Below are positions 25,590-35,458 of a stretch of 64,000 bases of DNA, one piece after another. A model generated the notes under the pieces. The model saw nothing but the letters and a program-made list of their open reading frames with translations, did not search any database and was not told the DNA's origin. The stretch comes from Plotosus lineatus (Eukaryota > Chordata > Actinopteri > Siluriformes > Plotosidae). Numbering within the stretch: position 1 is the stretch's first letter; each line of letters starts with the position of its first letter. The stretch spans positions 550,501-614,500 of the forward strand of contig JALRMN010000027.1 of the NCBI GenBank assembly GCA_024760905.1, written 5' to 3'. A program made the position numbers and the translations under genes.

Positions 25590-26725
25590 GTTTAGCCCCT
25601 TGAAGTTATAGCACACTGTGTCCCTGCAGTTCACACATGAATGTCATTTATTCTGTAAATGAATAAGTCTGATGGAGTGTGTAATATTGATCTCCCGGTG
25701 TCTCTACAGTTCGTCCTGAGGCGTCACTGTTCCAGAAACACTCGTCTTCTCCAGAGGTGGTGTGTCATGCAACAGGTTTCTTCCCCAAATCAGTGATGAT
25801 CACCTGGCAGAAGGATGGAAGGGACGTATATGAGGACGTAGAGCTCAGAGACACGTTACCCAACCAGGACGGAACCTTCCAGAAGAGAAGTATTCTGAAA
25901 GTCCCAGCTGAGGATCTGCAGAAACACAACTACACCTGTGTGATTCGCCATAGCAGCTTGGGGGAGGAGTTAGTGCTGCCTGTGAGCGAGCATCGAATCC
26001 TGAGAGGTCGGAGAAACACTTTCCTTGAAAACTTCAGCTTTACAGAGTGAAAGTGATTCATTACTGCAGAACATCATCAACACTCTGTACTCATTTCACA
26101 GGTGGAGGATCAGATGGAGGACTGACTGTTCTTATTGTACTTATTGGTGTAGCTGTTGTTTTTGCTGTCTTTGTTGCTGGATTTATTGCCTGGAAGACAA
26201 AAATGGGGTAAGAAAAAAATTGTTCATGAAAAAAATGAAGTCATAAAATCAATGAAGTTTTATTTTTTTATTTTTTTATTTATTTATTTTTTTTAATTTA
26301 TTTTTAAAATTTTTTAACTTAAAAGGTGTACAATCAATGGCAACTTTCTCAGTGCTGAGGACTGGAACACGAAATACTCTGAGTGTATTTGTTTAACTCC
26401 GTGTGAGACGGTGTACATGGAGTATCTTAACTGAGGAAGCATTTGATTGATTGCGTTACATTTTACATACAGTTCCTGTGTTGCCTCACAAAAAAAAAAA
26501 AAAAAAACATCTTGTTACTTTTACTCTAAAATCATGATTTTGAAGGTGTGAACTTCAATACATGTAGTTGGCATTATGCTATACTTTTATTATCTCTTTA
26601 ATTTAAATCTAATCACATTCCATCCTCCATTCTACAGACCCCAGTTTAATAGATATCGGAAGCTGCAGACAAAGTCTTGGAGTAGTCGAATATGTCCGGG
26701 AGGGGTCGGAGGTTGGCAATTTTGA
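13290..26725 (+). CDS. MHC class I heavy chain, gene 1 (six exons, non-classical-like)
   Basis: Joined exons 13290-13353, 18732-18977, 19990-20256, 25710-26006, 26102-26207 and 26638-26725 give one open frame of 355 codons plus stop, the usual size of a class I heavy chain. Order: signal peptide, alpha1, alpha2 (disulphide Cys pair), Ig-like alpha3 (Cys pair and WQKDG), glycine-rich connecting peptide, transmembrane helix, basic tail. The family is a type I membrane protein that pairs with beta2-microglobulin. By eye alignment to HLA-A, Tyr7, Lys146, Trp147, Tyr159 and Trp167 are kept, but Tyr59 is Phe, position 84 is Asp, Thr143 is Phe and Tyr171 is Val. Alpha1 is about seven residues shorter than in gene 2. 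This points to a non-classical molecule; which teleost lineage it belongs to cannot be fixed by eye. Introns carry Tc1 and LINE debris but every splice site is intact. The last exon is the least certain. Confidence 0.88.
13858..14490 (-). mobile_element. Non-LTR retrotransposon fragment, other family
   Basis: Three overlapping minus-strand frames read as one broken protein: KKARLQLPPSTDKRWQVLDN, then RQKQIAQLRQNLRSVKKS, then a Lys/Arg-rich stretch. This Leu-Pro-Pro-Ser...Trp...Leu-Asp pattern is found just before the reverse transcriptase in a common fish LINE. Clade not assigned. It is in intron 1 of MHC gene 1. Confidence 0.5.
14481..15131. mobile_element. Fold-back element with about 140-bp inverted arms
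   Basis: The arm 14481-14625 is repeated inverted at about 14995-15131, including 'accaaaaggataaacatg', 'tctcacacacaaat' and 'attaacttgggtactg'. The spacer of about 370 bp shows no gene. Confidence 0.8.
15193..16728 (-). mobile_element. Tc1-like DNA transposon, copy A
   Basis: 1,536 bp bounded by TA dinucleotides. Terminal inverted repeats of about 200 bp start ctagtccttctcaaaaaatt. The same binding motif, tctcaaaaaattagca, recurs about 180 bp inside each end, which is the IR/DR layout of fish Tc1 elements. The transposase runs on the minus strand from MGKTADLTAVQ at about 16402 down to 15555, with at least three frame breaks. It lies in intron 1 of MHC gene 1. Confidence 0.93.
15555..16402 (-). 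pseudogene. Tc1-like transposase, broken
   Basis: Helix-turn-helix N-terminus, then the catalytic region. VMVWGAMSAAGVGPL and HDLAPAHSAK (second catalytic Asp) are recognisable. The motif normally read PIENLW is PIKNLW, so the third catalytic acid is Lys. Frames shift near 16210, 16010 and 15740. It cannot make an active enzyme. Confidence 0.88.
17400..17684. mobile_element. hAT-like miniature element
   Basis: Perfect 15-bp terminal inverted repeats, cagtgctgtagtggt at the left and its reverse complement at the right. The flanks gttatact and gttataac fit a worn 8-bp target duplication. The interior is GC-rich in its right half and non-coding. Confidence 0.75.
17820..18060. other. G/C-run segment, unclassified
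   Basis: Several C and G runs (gggggg, ccccccccc, ggggcactgcccc, cagggggcc) flank a short AT-rich piece, with a second G-run block at 18030-18050. It stands out sharply from the AT-rich intron. It may be a small repeat with fold-back potential; no family recognised. Confidence 0.4.
18232..18511. repeat. Poly-T/CT tract and probable miniature-element end
   Basis: T run and CTTTC/CTTCC tract, followed by 'actcgtaaatcgaggtacca', a terminal string seen at the ends of many fish miniature elements. The left end was not found. Confidence 0.35.
18732..18977 (+). CDS. MHC class I gene 1, exon 2: alpha1 domain
   Basis: 82 codons, phase 1 at both ends, between a cag-type acceptor (ttttacag) and donor g|gtaaga. 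It starts DKHSLQYLYTV, the usual beta-strand start with Tyr7, and runs through FVYYDS and the helix segment FWNSET. The helix that lines the groove carries Phe where Tyr59 normally stands and Asp at position 84. It is shorter than the 89-codon alpha1 of gene 2, with residues missing between strands 1 and 2 and at the C-terminal end. Confidence 0.9.
19182..19240. repeat. (AT)n microsatellite
   Basis: About 29 AT units in intron 2 of MHC gene 1. Confidence 0.97.
19953..19989 (+). repeat. (TG)n forming the alpha2 splice acceptor of gene 1
   Basis: About 17 TG units run without a break into the TAG acceptor of exon 3. The usual pyrimidine tract is absent. Confidence 0.95.
19990..20256 (+). CDS. 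MHC class I gene 1, exon 3: alpha2 domain
   Basis: 89 codons, phase 1 at both ends. It starts GIHIIQRMYGC and contains the very conserved FGYDGEDFFSLDLKTGTWTA segment, KKWDP (Lys146, Trp147), YLESNC (Tyr159, Cys164) and IDWL (Trp167). Both disulphide cysteines are present. Position 143 is Phe and position 171 is Val. The acceptor is the last base pair of a (TG)17 run followed by TAG, with no pyrimidine tract. A Tc1-like element starts about 40 bp past the donor. Confidence 0.93.
20436..20812 (+). mobile_element. RTE-like LINE 3' end (copy c), inside Tc1 copy B
   Basis: Reads QEAELKVTEMKMLRFTLGVT, the HVQRRDSQYIGSTMLRLELP segment and GRPKRRFMDVVKEDMKAVGV, then the tail 'tggcgacccctgaagggaac'. 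It interrupts the left arm of the Tc1 element. Confidence 0.88.
22060..22680 (+). pseudogene. Coiled-coil C-terminal fragment of an unrecognised dispersed protein
   Basis: Reads about 45 codons (ITDHINAVGGLDKVRMPKE, MSRQRYERCLEDIRE), then a Lys/Glu-rich heptad region, then after an interruption AEETGKMKFVTETNALRRTA and KEK. The final pattern (KAEE-T-K-M-F-x-x-x-NALRR-x-AKEK) resembles the tail of a repeated fish protein of unknown function, possibly transposon-borne. Split by an RTE fragment at 22332-22463. No function proposed. Confidence 0.45.
22332..22463 (-). mobile_element. RTE-like LINE 3' end (copy d)
   Basis: About 130 bp: the family tail (ccttcaggggtcgccacagc on the + strand) and the FMDVVKEDMK region only. 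Nested in the coiled-coil fragment. Confidence 0.85.
24470..25275 (+). repeat. Old dispersed fish repeat, split by a miniature element
   Basis: Left part 'gaataggctggagcctattt' to about 24650; right part 'tttggagtgtgggaggaaac' to 'gctgtgaggcgggtactgta'. The signature 'tgggaggaaac' is shared with 33160 and (inverted) with 34440. Family not named. Confidence 0.55.
24651..25086 (+). mobile_element. Miniature inverted-repeat element, copy B (complete)
   Basis: 436 bp with short terminal repeats acagggatccc and its inverse (agatccctgt). Same sequence as copy A (642-1110) and, inverted, copy C (59912-60180). No coding capacity. Confidence 0.8.
25544..25584. repeat. (AT)n microsatellite
   Basis: About 20 AT units, roughly 125 bp before the alpha3 exon of MHC gene 1. 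Confidence 0.95.
25710..26006 (+). CDS. MHC class I gene 1, exon 4: alpha3 immunoglobulin domain
   Basis: 99 codons, phase 1. C1-type Ig fold marks: first Cys in VVCHATGFFP, Trp in ITWQKDGRD, second Cys in NYTCVIRH. The NYT just before the second Cys is an N-glycosylation sequon missing from gene 2 (TYT). The acidic stretch VELRDTLPNQDG lies where CD8 contacts classical class I. Apart from scattered substitutions the exon matches gene 2 alpha3, including the length and the ILRG junction. Confidence 0.95.
26102..26207 (+). CDS. MHC class I gene 1, exon 5: connecting peptide and transmembrane helix
   Basis: Acceptor ttcacag at 26101; donor gg|gtaaga after 26207. It encodes GGGSDGG followed by about 22 hydrophobic residues (LTVLIVLIGVAVVFAVFVAG and on) and the stop-transfer residues WKTK. 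The GGGSDG start is shared with gene 2. Confidence 0.85.
26638..26725 (+). CDS. MHC class I gene 1, exon 6: cytoplasmic tail (probable)
   Basis: A good acceptor (ccattctacag) at 26627-26637 restores the phase left by exon 5 and opens 28 codons rich in Arg, Lys and Ser (PQFNRYRKLQTKSW and on) to a TGA at 26723-26725. It is chosen because it is the first downstream acceptor that keeps the frame open. There is no homologous exon in gene 2, so this end is tentative. Confidence 0.5.
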
Positions 26726-26729
26726 TAAT

Positions 26730-29700
26730 TGGTCATTAGTTGGCACACGCATCAGTGCATACACGGTAGTGTTAAACTGGATGATGTGGTTGTGCATATA
26801 CATACATTGCATTTTTCCGGAATTAAATTGAAGTGATTACCCATCATTCTCTGAAGCTATGGGCAAAACCAGACCGGCCCCTCCTTTTGTCCATTAGATT
26901 GAGGGTTAAGAGTATGGGAAGTTGCCAGTGATGAAAGTTTCAGTTAGAACACACTAATTTTCTGCATTTTATTTATACACAGCTCACGAAGTTCAGATGA
27001 TGGATGTTCTTATTAAAGTCATCAACTTGGAATTGTGAATCGAAGTGCCACCACTGATGAACTGCAGCAACACTTTTTAAAGGAAAGCTTTCACTGAAGG
27101 CTGTGAGCAATTCCAGTCAGAATTCAGGACTCCACAAACCCCATATGATTCCAAGTGTTCTTGAGGAATGAGAAGAGACAGATGAAAATTTACATTCTGG
27201 GTGATGAGGTCATCTGTCAGTTGACAACAAAGGCCCACCAGATGACCAGCAGTGGCTGTCCAACTGTAGTCGACGGTGTAAATGTGGTAGGGAACCAGCA
27301 GAATTACAATTTTATTTATGGATGTTCCCTTTATATTGCCCTCTGTAAGTATATAGGCCAAAGGTTTAAAATAAGTTCTCATTTTGTCCTATTTAACACC
27401 TTATAGAGCAGAAACTATCAGCATGTGCCAGCATGTCGGAACCTTAACTTTTATATATAAACCACTTAAATTTGCTTATCACATTAGCCTTTTGTGTTTA
27501 AAGAACAATTACATTATATGAATGTTTCCTATGACCCATCAGGGTCAAAAATTTCACAAGTTCTGAAGCTAGGTGTGTATCCTGTGGTGCTCGTATGTTA
27601 AGCTATTTTCACAAGTGGATTCTATTCTGCATAAATTCAACAAGAGAGAGTTTAAGATATGCATCATTTTAAGTAACCTTCCCAACGAGCCATAATCCAT
27701 CTAAGACTCGATCTAATTTTAGAGAGAAGTTTTAAGAATTACTTTTATTATCTGTCCTATTAAATCTATAGCCCGAGAGTGGCGCTTAGCAGAATTTAAT
27801 CCATAAACCAAAGCACAGAAATGATTTATCAACAGAAATCCTATGAAATTGTACTAGGCATTGTATAAACGTTGCCAGTGTTGTCTGGCACATTTCAAGG
27901 CTCTTTATTTTTGGCTTCAAGGCTGCATGCTTGCATTTTGCGACATTTGAGATCCATACGATACCCAAGAAAAGAATTCAGAAAAAAGTGATCGCAATTA
28001 GAATCAAGATAATGTCTAAATGACACGCACATCCCAATAGTTTTGAAACATTTCCCCTTTTTTGCAGCCATAAATCTGTTGGGATTAATTCTCTGACCAA
28101 ATATTATACAGTCTAGATGTGTAAGGTTCGCAGTGTTATACTGCGAGAATCCACCTTTTACATATTGATGACTTTCTCGTGTAGCCAAATTAAAGGTATT
28201 TCTGCCCAATTTCATTTTGCCTTCCGTTTTGAAAGGTGTCTTAGATTCCCGTTCACTTGGTAAAGGACTTTATTAACTGTTAACAATTTGTAATTCCCTA
28301 TGCACATTAACTATATGCAACACGTAGTCTGTAAACTTTTGTAATCTGGGGCTGTACACCGAGATCATACAATTTAAAAATAATAATAGGATTTAATCTG
28401 TTTATGTCCATATTGACAACAAACTTGGTTGGAAGTGACTGTAGGCAGTGTTCTATCTCATGTTTGACACATAAATGTGGAGAATTAATGCTAATATTCG
28501 AATTAAAACTGGATGAATCGTGCAGTAACTTCAACAAAAAGCATATGTATTTAAATATACACCAACTAACCAAAAGAAACTTGCACACAAATATATTGTT
28601 CCACCTTTATCCTCGTTCATAAGCACGTAAACATCATGCCATTGTTGCAACAAACTCGAGCAGTATAGCATTTATTTCCATCCAGTGTTGGGTTCATTTC
28701 TCACCGACGTCTTGAAGTGATGAAGGAAAAACTGAACCCCTCCGAAAGATATTTGTGAGCTTTGTTTAAGTGTTGCTATTTGTGTGTTCAGTATATTTAC
28801 AGAATGTTTTTAGTATTGGTTCACTTTGTTTTTCTGCGTGTTTTATATTACAACGCATCCAGTTCCTTTCCAAAAACCACAGCCAAGCTGTTAAAGCTTC
28901 ACATTAAGTTTATGGATTTTTTTTATTGCGTCCGTCAGTTAGTGTGTTTACAGTTGTTATTTTTATTCATTGTAAGTATTGTGTTATGAATATTGATTTT
29001 TTTTTTTTTTTTTTTTTTGTTCTGTTCACAGTATTTTTTTTTTTTAATGACCAGTTTTGTGATTTTTATGGTTATTTTTGTTAAAATAAGCTTCTGTAGC
29101 AGTTAAACCTATGACATGTGCACAAATTATGCTGGAAGGATTTCCAATACTGGTAGTCTTTTATTTATTTATTTTTTATTTTCAAGGCAGGGTTGGGTTT
29201 GAATCATAACTATCTCACAGTTTATAAATTAGAACAAATCTGCAGAAGTTAAATAAGAGGTAAGGTAAATGATAACAGAATCAACACTACAAAGGTGAGA
29301 GTTTTGTGATGTGCTTTCATGCATTTTTAATTTGATTGGGCTTGTTGAATGTGGCCTGAAAAGCCAGATGTTCCTCCTTTTTGGACTGAGATAGCGGCAC
29401 TGTGGCTGCTGGCTGTGAAAGTTTCTCTAAGCTGAAAATGACAAGAATACATTTGTGTTCCACACTGTGAGTAAGGAAAGTGTTTAAAATTGATGACTTA
29501 TTTTCCTCCTTTTTCTGAGTTCTCCTCTGTTGTTTGTAACTGCGAGTAATTCACTTGCAGTTCCTCTCAGATGCAGTTCTCTGCAGTTTTGCCTGTACAG
29601 TTTCCTTACCCACATTTCTATTGTGGCCAACCATTGTACAGGTAATTGTTGATGGGCTCAATTTCCACTTTCCACCTCTGCCTGCAGGATGGATTTGGTT

Positions 29701-32500
29701 GTGCTTGGACCAGGCTTTCTTGTCTTCTTGATTTATGCATTTCTATTGATGGGTATCCTGGTGATTTGCTACTTTGCTGGGGAACTGGGGAATGCTGTAA
29801 ATGCTGTAAATGGAATGTTCTCATGATTTTCTTTATTTGATGGTAGACCTTCTTGCATTCCTCTATTTTCAAAAAGTGCACCTGGTTCTTGGCTTATCTG
29901 GAAAGCTGGCTGTATTTTTTGTGGCTTATCCATGTTTGTGTCTCTGCATTACTCATGATGAAGTCAGTAACCACACTTAGACTAGACCTGCAACTAATGA
30001 TTGTTTTAATCGATTAATTGATTTATTAATTTTTCAGTTCATCAATGAATCGGAAAGAGCACAAACATTTTTAATTCCCATTCCTATATTCACAAAGAGA
30101 CCATTTGTTTTCAAATTGCCAGCTCAAAATAGTACACAAACTCCAGAGTAATACATTATGATAATATAAAAGACAGAAACTAACTTGTTTATAGCAATTT
30201 AATTAACAACAAATGGACCAAAACGCCAACACAAAAAAACATGAAACTGCATGTCGTACCATAACTGTTTACTTGCCAAGGATAGTCTAACCGTTTCGAA
30301 GGTAAAATACAAAATTACAAATCACAACATTTTTTCCAGTGTTCAACTTTAACAATCAACACCTGAGCCATTACACCGTTAACCTGCAAAGAGAAACAAG
30401 AAAATTAAACTAGTCAATAAAAGTAAAAGATAAAAACATATTTTATGATGCTAATCAGGTCATATTAGAATTGCCCAGCATTTTCAAAAGCTCCACTTGT
30501 ACCAATTGAATGTTTACTGTTTACCTCTATTTTGATTTTTCTAATTTAAAAATGCTATATGTCTGATTTTGTTTTAAACAAAAATAGATTTATTTATTTA
30601 TTTGGTTTGCTTAAATGAGTTATGCTGTAATATCATTGTCTGAATTTGAAATAACTTGTATTGATATCATGTGATGACATTAACTGTATTTAAAATTTGG
30701 AATGTAAGAATTCGGTAATGCACAGCCTGAATTATTATTATTATCATTATTATTGTTGTTATTGTTGTTGATGATGATGATTTCAGTATCCATCCCAAAA
30801 ATTTCAAAAACATGCTTTTTTTGTGTGTGCTAATGTTTATAAGTAATATTATGTAAAATCATGCCGACACTGCCTTTTCATTCTTCCAATTAATCCAAGA
30901 TTTAAAAAAAAAAAAAAACCCTCTCAGAACACCATGTATGTGACCTGGAATCTGTACAAATAAGTTGAAAAACAAACTGGGCTTTTTAGTGGGAAAAATA
31001 AGTAAATAAATAAACATTTGCATAAGTCTGCATAACCTGTTATAATTGGAGACGTGGCTGTGTTCAGGATTAACCGATTCCATTCAAACTCATATTTTAG
31101 CTGCTGATAAGTGAAGTGGCTCTGATTAAACCCAAATAAAGTTGAGCTATTCCAGTCGGAGCCTCAACGTTTAAAGATATCAGTCAAGAGAAGTAAAAAA
31201 TCAAGGCCAAAGTTGAATTTTTTGTTCATAATTCCAAAAAGTAAGTTTGCCACAAACCCGTCAGTGCACATCTTGAAAACAATCATTCCAAACACCGGAA
31301 CAAAAATGTCGAGCCTGCCACGAGTCCTTTACTTTCAGCCTGACCCAAAGCGTACTGTACCTTCAAACCAGCAAAGGAAGATCTTAAGACTTAGGCTTAG
31401 GACTGTCCCCATGAGAGGCCAGACTTGGATCTGTATTGTGACCTGACATGGGCCTTGTATCGGAGATGCCCTCCTGGAGATTCCAAGAAAGGATGGGCAA
31501 AGATTCTGAAGAAGTGTTGTGATGACAGACTCCCACACAAATAGATTAAATTCTGCCATGAAATCAAAAGCTGTTTCAACATGGTATTTATTTCGGGGTT
31601 TACAGATTTACGCAAACAGGTTATGCAACTTCAATATTTTCTTCCTAAAAGTTTTTCTTGTTTTCCAGCTGATTTATACGGATTAGAGGTCACAAAGAGA
31701 TTCAATTTATTGTTGGTATTATTTTTACTTATTTATCTTGGTCTCATGTTTGTACTTCTGGTACTTTCTCAGGTTGTGTCATCTTTTACTTTCCAATCGT
31801 ATCTGTTTGCAAAGTATTATTGCCAACTGGAAAAAGGAAGCATTCTCGAATCTTTATCGCAAGAAAATGTCCACACACAAAAAAAATAAATAAATAAAAT
31901 AAAAGGAAAAGGAAAACATGAATTTATTGATTATTTATAAGATTCGTACGCCCTGGCCAACACAATGTTTTAAATGCAAAGTTTACATGAAATAAATTGA
32001 CCAGTGACGAGAGATTCAGTGAATGTTTGGTTTTGTAATTTTGCAGCATGTGAGACGAAATTGCACAGCCAGAAATAGACTGTATTAATTAATGTATGAA
32101 TGTATAAATATATTTTATTTAATAGAGAATTCAAAGCTAATAAATTTTTATTGCTTACAGTATTTTGTTCTGTTTTACTTGCAAAGTTTGGGACCTGTTC
32201 AAGATGTGAGTGGTTTTTTTGTTTGTTTTTTGTTTTTTTCTTCACTATTTTAATAAAATGCATCTTCTGGATCATTGTAATTGTGTTTGTTTCTTTTATT
32301 GAAGTCATTTTAAAATTTTTGGACAGCTACTTTAAACATCTGCAATTTATGTAAAGCTGAAATTTTGGAATTCTGACCAATAAAAAAGTTTAAAGTAAAC
32401 TCTTAGACTAATCCACAAGAAATGAAAGAATTTTAATCCACATTTCAAGCTTTTAGCGTCGTGTCTGTTACACTTTAATGTGTGTCAGAGCTTCAGAGTT
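26730..32500. other. AT-rich intergenic stretch, no gene recognised
   Basis: Lies between the end of MHC gene 1 and the next repeats. Contains poly-T tracts (28996-29018), short AT-rich open frames without family features and a compound ATT/GTT/GAT run at 30735-30780. The reverse frame at 29618-29881 and the hydrophobic frame at 31581-31889 have no features I recognise. The 3'UTR of gene 1 must start here; no clear poly(A) signal was chosen. Confidence 0.5.
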
Positions 32501-32529
32501 ACTAAATAGAGACTGGCTGTGTTTAAAAC

Positions 32530-32795
32530 TCATTCATTCATCCATTTTCTGTACCACTTAATTCCAATAAGGGTCACGGGGAGGCTGGAGTCCATCTCCG
32601 CTGACTCTGGGCAAGGACAAAGTACACCCTGGAAAGCTGACCGGGCCATCGCGGGGCAGAAACCCGCTGACGGCTATGCAGCTCCACTTTATGAACGTCG
32701 GCGATGGTTCTTTTACATGAACCTCCCACCACAGACGGTGAGAGACATGGCTGGCCTTTGATAACCCAGTTAGCCGCTCTGGGGGTACAGCCGGG
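32530..32795 (-). repeat. Old repeat and SINE fragment joined
   Basis: 32530-32645 carries 'gggtcacggggaggctggag', the start of the dispersed repeat; 32640-32795 is SINE body in reverse ('cggtgagagacatggctggc'). Confidence 0.6.
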
Positions 32796-32984
32796 ACAAT
32801 TTGCTGATGGTTACTAATAGAAGTAGTTATTAATTCACATAGCTGTATGTAGTGGTGGGATGTCCCTGTACTTTAGTAGGCATTAATTAGTAGTTAAAAG
32901 TTACCTGGACCGACGAACTCCAGAAGATGTGAAATCACAACACGACAGTGTATTTCATCTGGAGCCTCCGAAAAACAACTCGCT

Positions 32985-33275
32985 CATTTACTTAATTGCT
33001 TAATTGTACTTCTAGGGTCACTGGGAAGCTGAAGCTACTGACACTGGGAAAAGGCAGAGTACACCCTGAATAGCTTACTACAGTATCATCTGGCAGCACA
33101 CAACCAATCCCACTTACACCTGGTCCAGCCTGTGAGCTGAATGTGCATGTCTTTGTATTGTGGGAGGAAACCCACGTAAGCACGTGGAAACTCCATACAG
33201 AAACATCTGAACCCAGGACATAAATCCAGGACTTTCATTCTGTGGTGGACATGCTACCTTGTCCGACTCTGCCAA
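32985..33275 (+). repeat. Dispersed fish repeat, longer copy
   Basis: From 'gggtcactgggaagctgaag' through 'gtattgtgggaggaaaccca' to the 'ctgtggtggacatgctacc' end. Same family as 24470-25275. Confidence 0.55.
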
Positions 33276-33531
33276 GTGTAGATTTAAAGTACAACGAATG
33301 CATATCAGTAGCAGATATGAAGGAGGCCTGTACAGTAAATATCGTATCCCGGTTTCCCTTCATCTGTTTAATGCTCAATTTGAAATTGCAAACTAAATAA
33401 GTCATGGAAATAAATAAATATGTTGAACTCATATTTTAAAAATGTTTTACAGTCAGTAGTTGGTTTAAAAAAAGCTTAGCTCAGTCAACTACAATTAGGT
33501 AAATCTATTAAGTTGTATATTTGAACCACTT

Positions 33532-33903
33532 GACTCGGGCAGTGGTGGTCTAGTGGTATAGGGCGCAGGATCGCTGATCCTAAGGTTGGGGGTTTGAGTC
33601 CCTACAAGGTTGTACCTGCCCCCCCCCCCCCCCCCAGTGCAGCTATCTGGGTTATCAAAGGCGGGCCATGTCTCTCACTGTCTATGGTGTGAGGCATGTA
33701 AAAGAACCATTGCTGACTTTCGTAACTAGTAGGCTGCAAAGCCGTCAGCGTGTTGCTGTCCCTTGCTAAAGGGTTGTTACAGGAAGGGCATTCAACGTTT
33801 AAAAAAAAAAAAAAAAAACTATGCCAAATCAAATGTGCAAATCAGACGATTCGCTGTGGCGACTCCCGAGAAAAGGGAAAACGCCGAAAGGAAAGAAAGA
33901 AAG
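33532..33903 (+). mobile_element. Complete tRNA-derived SINE with RTE-type tail
   Basis: 372 bp flanked by perfect 13-bp duplications (atttgaaccactt, 33519-33531 and 33904-33916). The head is tRNA-like: A box tggtctagtggt at 33546-33557 and B box ggtttgagtcc at 33591-33601, the internal RNA polymerase III promoter. A central body shared by all copies follows. Then comes a segment like the RTE 5'UTR (acaggaagggcattcaac...ccaaatcaaatgtgcaaatc), then the RTE 3' tail (gattcgctgtggcgactccc). An inserted C run (33619-33636) and A run break the match. Confidence 0.9.
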
Positions 33904-34124
33904 ATTTGAACCACTTCACCCACAGCTGTTTACAGTACTGACTTCTGCTGGACTATAAACCCTCCCCCACTGTTCCTGATTCAGTTAAGAATGAAATATT
34001 TATTTTCATTAGAAATTATTTTGCTTTGTGTCATTTCAATGTGAGAATTTAGTTTCTGCAAATAATGCGGAATAGTGCTGTAGTGGGGATAGTCGAGGGA
34101 TAGTGTGTATAGTGTATACTGTAT

Positions 34125-34352
34125 GTGAATGTAGAGGGATAGTGAGTATATTCGTCGTAGGATGCTGAGGTTGGAACTACCAGGCAGAAGGTTCAGAGGA
34201 AGACCAAAGAGAAGATTTATGGATGTGGTGAAGGAGGACATGAAGGTAGTTGGTGTAAGAGTAGAAGATGCAGAGGATAGGGTGAGATGGAGACAGATGA
34301 TTTGCTGTGGCGACCCCTGAAGGGAACACCCGAAAGGAGAAGAAGAAGAAGA
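34125..34352 (+). mobile_element. RTE-like LINE 3' end (copy e)
   Basis: Starts in the EYIRRRMLRLELPGRR region, runs through FMDVVKEDMKVVGVRVEDAE and ends with the family tail and (AGA)n. Confidence 0.87.
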
Positions 34353-34429
34353 AGGTGGTGTGTAGTGGTGAGTCTGCCTGCCTCATAGCATGAAGGTAGT
34401 TCTCTGTGCAGTGTGATTGTTCTCCGTGT

Positions 34430-34650
34430 GTTTCTGAGGGTTTTCTTCGAATACTCCAATTTCTTTTCACAGACCAAACACGTGACTGTTAGGCAAATTA
34501 GCTGTTCCCGATTGCCCTGAGTTACGAGTGTGAATAGTTGTGTGTGTCGACCTGTGATGGGCTAGCAAGAAGTTCGGGGTGTACAACACCTATTCCAAGA
34601 TTTGTCTCAGATAGACTCCAGCCTCCCTGCAACCCTGGTAAGCAGCGCAG
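34430..34650 (-). repeat. Dispersed fish repeat, inverted copy
   Basis: Reverse orientation of the 24470/32985 family: 'gttttcttcgaatactccaa' and 'cagcctccctgcaaccctgg'. Confidence 0.45.
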
Positions 34651-35249
34651 CGAATTAATAATATTTCTGTTCAAGAAATGACAATAGTTTGCTTGCAAAT
34701 ATACACAGAATGCGTTTGCTGTGGAGAGGAGGATGTTCTCTCCTCTACATTCTTATCTAATGTGTCCTTTTGGCTGTCAAAGAATTTGTGAAGTGAGATC
34801 GGTTAAACTGTCATCAGAGGTTTATATATGTGAGGCAGTCCACCGAATGTAGGTGCTTGTTGTACGGACTACTTTTGAGAAAATGGCCAAAAAAGTAAAA
34901 ATGGTCATTTTTCTCGAAATTCGGATTTTTGCATAAACTATTAAAACAAGTATTCAATTATCACTTGCTCAAGTGAAATCGACTTAAAAACTCACTAAAA
35001 ATGTCTTTTTTCCCCCCATTTTTCTGACGAGTAGCCTCATAAAACTAGATAAAAACAAAAGCAAAACTTACCGTTTTTTGTTGCAATTCTTCACCGAGTT
35101 TGGTACAAGACACACTATAATCCATACACCAGAAGAACGATCGTGTAGTCGTCTCTCCATATTGGATACTGTTTTGATATTAAAATCCCATTTCAGTGAA
35201 TAAAATAAAGGTTATGAAGATGATATGCACGTAAACAATGCAGGCTTGT

Positions 35250-35458
35250 TGCTAAGGAAGATTAGAAAAGAGCACACTGATTGGTCAGCTCGGGCTTGCA
35301 CATATGCAATGCAAGTCACACTTTAACTTCCGGGTTACTTCCGGACTCTAGTCATGTGTTTTCCTGAATGCAGAACTTGTCTCCGGCTTTCTCTTCTCAT
35401 CATTAAGTTTATTTATAAGATTGTGAATACACGTCATTTCCGAAAAAGGAGAATGAAA
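35250..35458 (+). promoter_or_regulatory. Promoter-like region ahead of the 35459 pseudogene
   Basis: Holds a reverse CCAAT box (gattggt), two ETS-type cttccgg motifs (acttccgggttacttccgga) and no TATA box, ending at the ATG of the following frame. This is the make-up of a housekeeping-type promoter. Inferred from motifs only. Confidence 0.35.

Noticed and set aside
27077..27406. Overlapping frames after MHC gene 1 as further exons
   Set aside because: No homology seen and no splice sites that keep the MHC frame; left as possible 3'UTR.
31581..31889. Hydrophobic 102-codon frame as a possible membrane protein
   Set aside because: AT-rich, no family features, no promoter or splice context; probably chance.
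33546..33601. Possible tRNA gene
   Set aside because: A and B boxes are present but there is no full cloverleaf, and the sequence continues as a SINE with target duplications.
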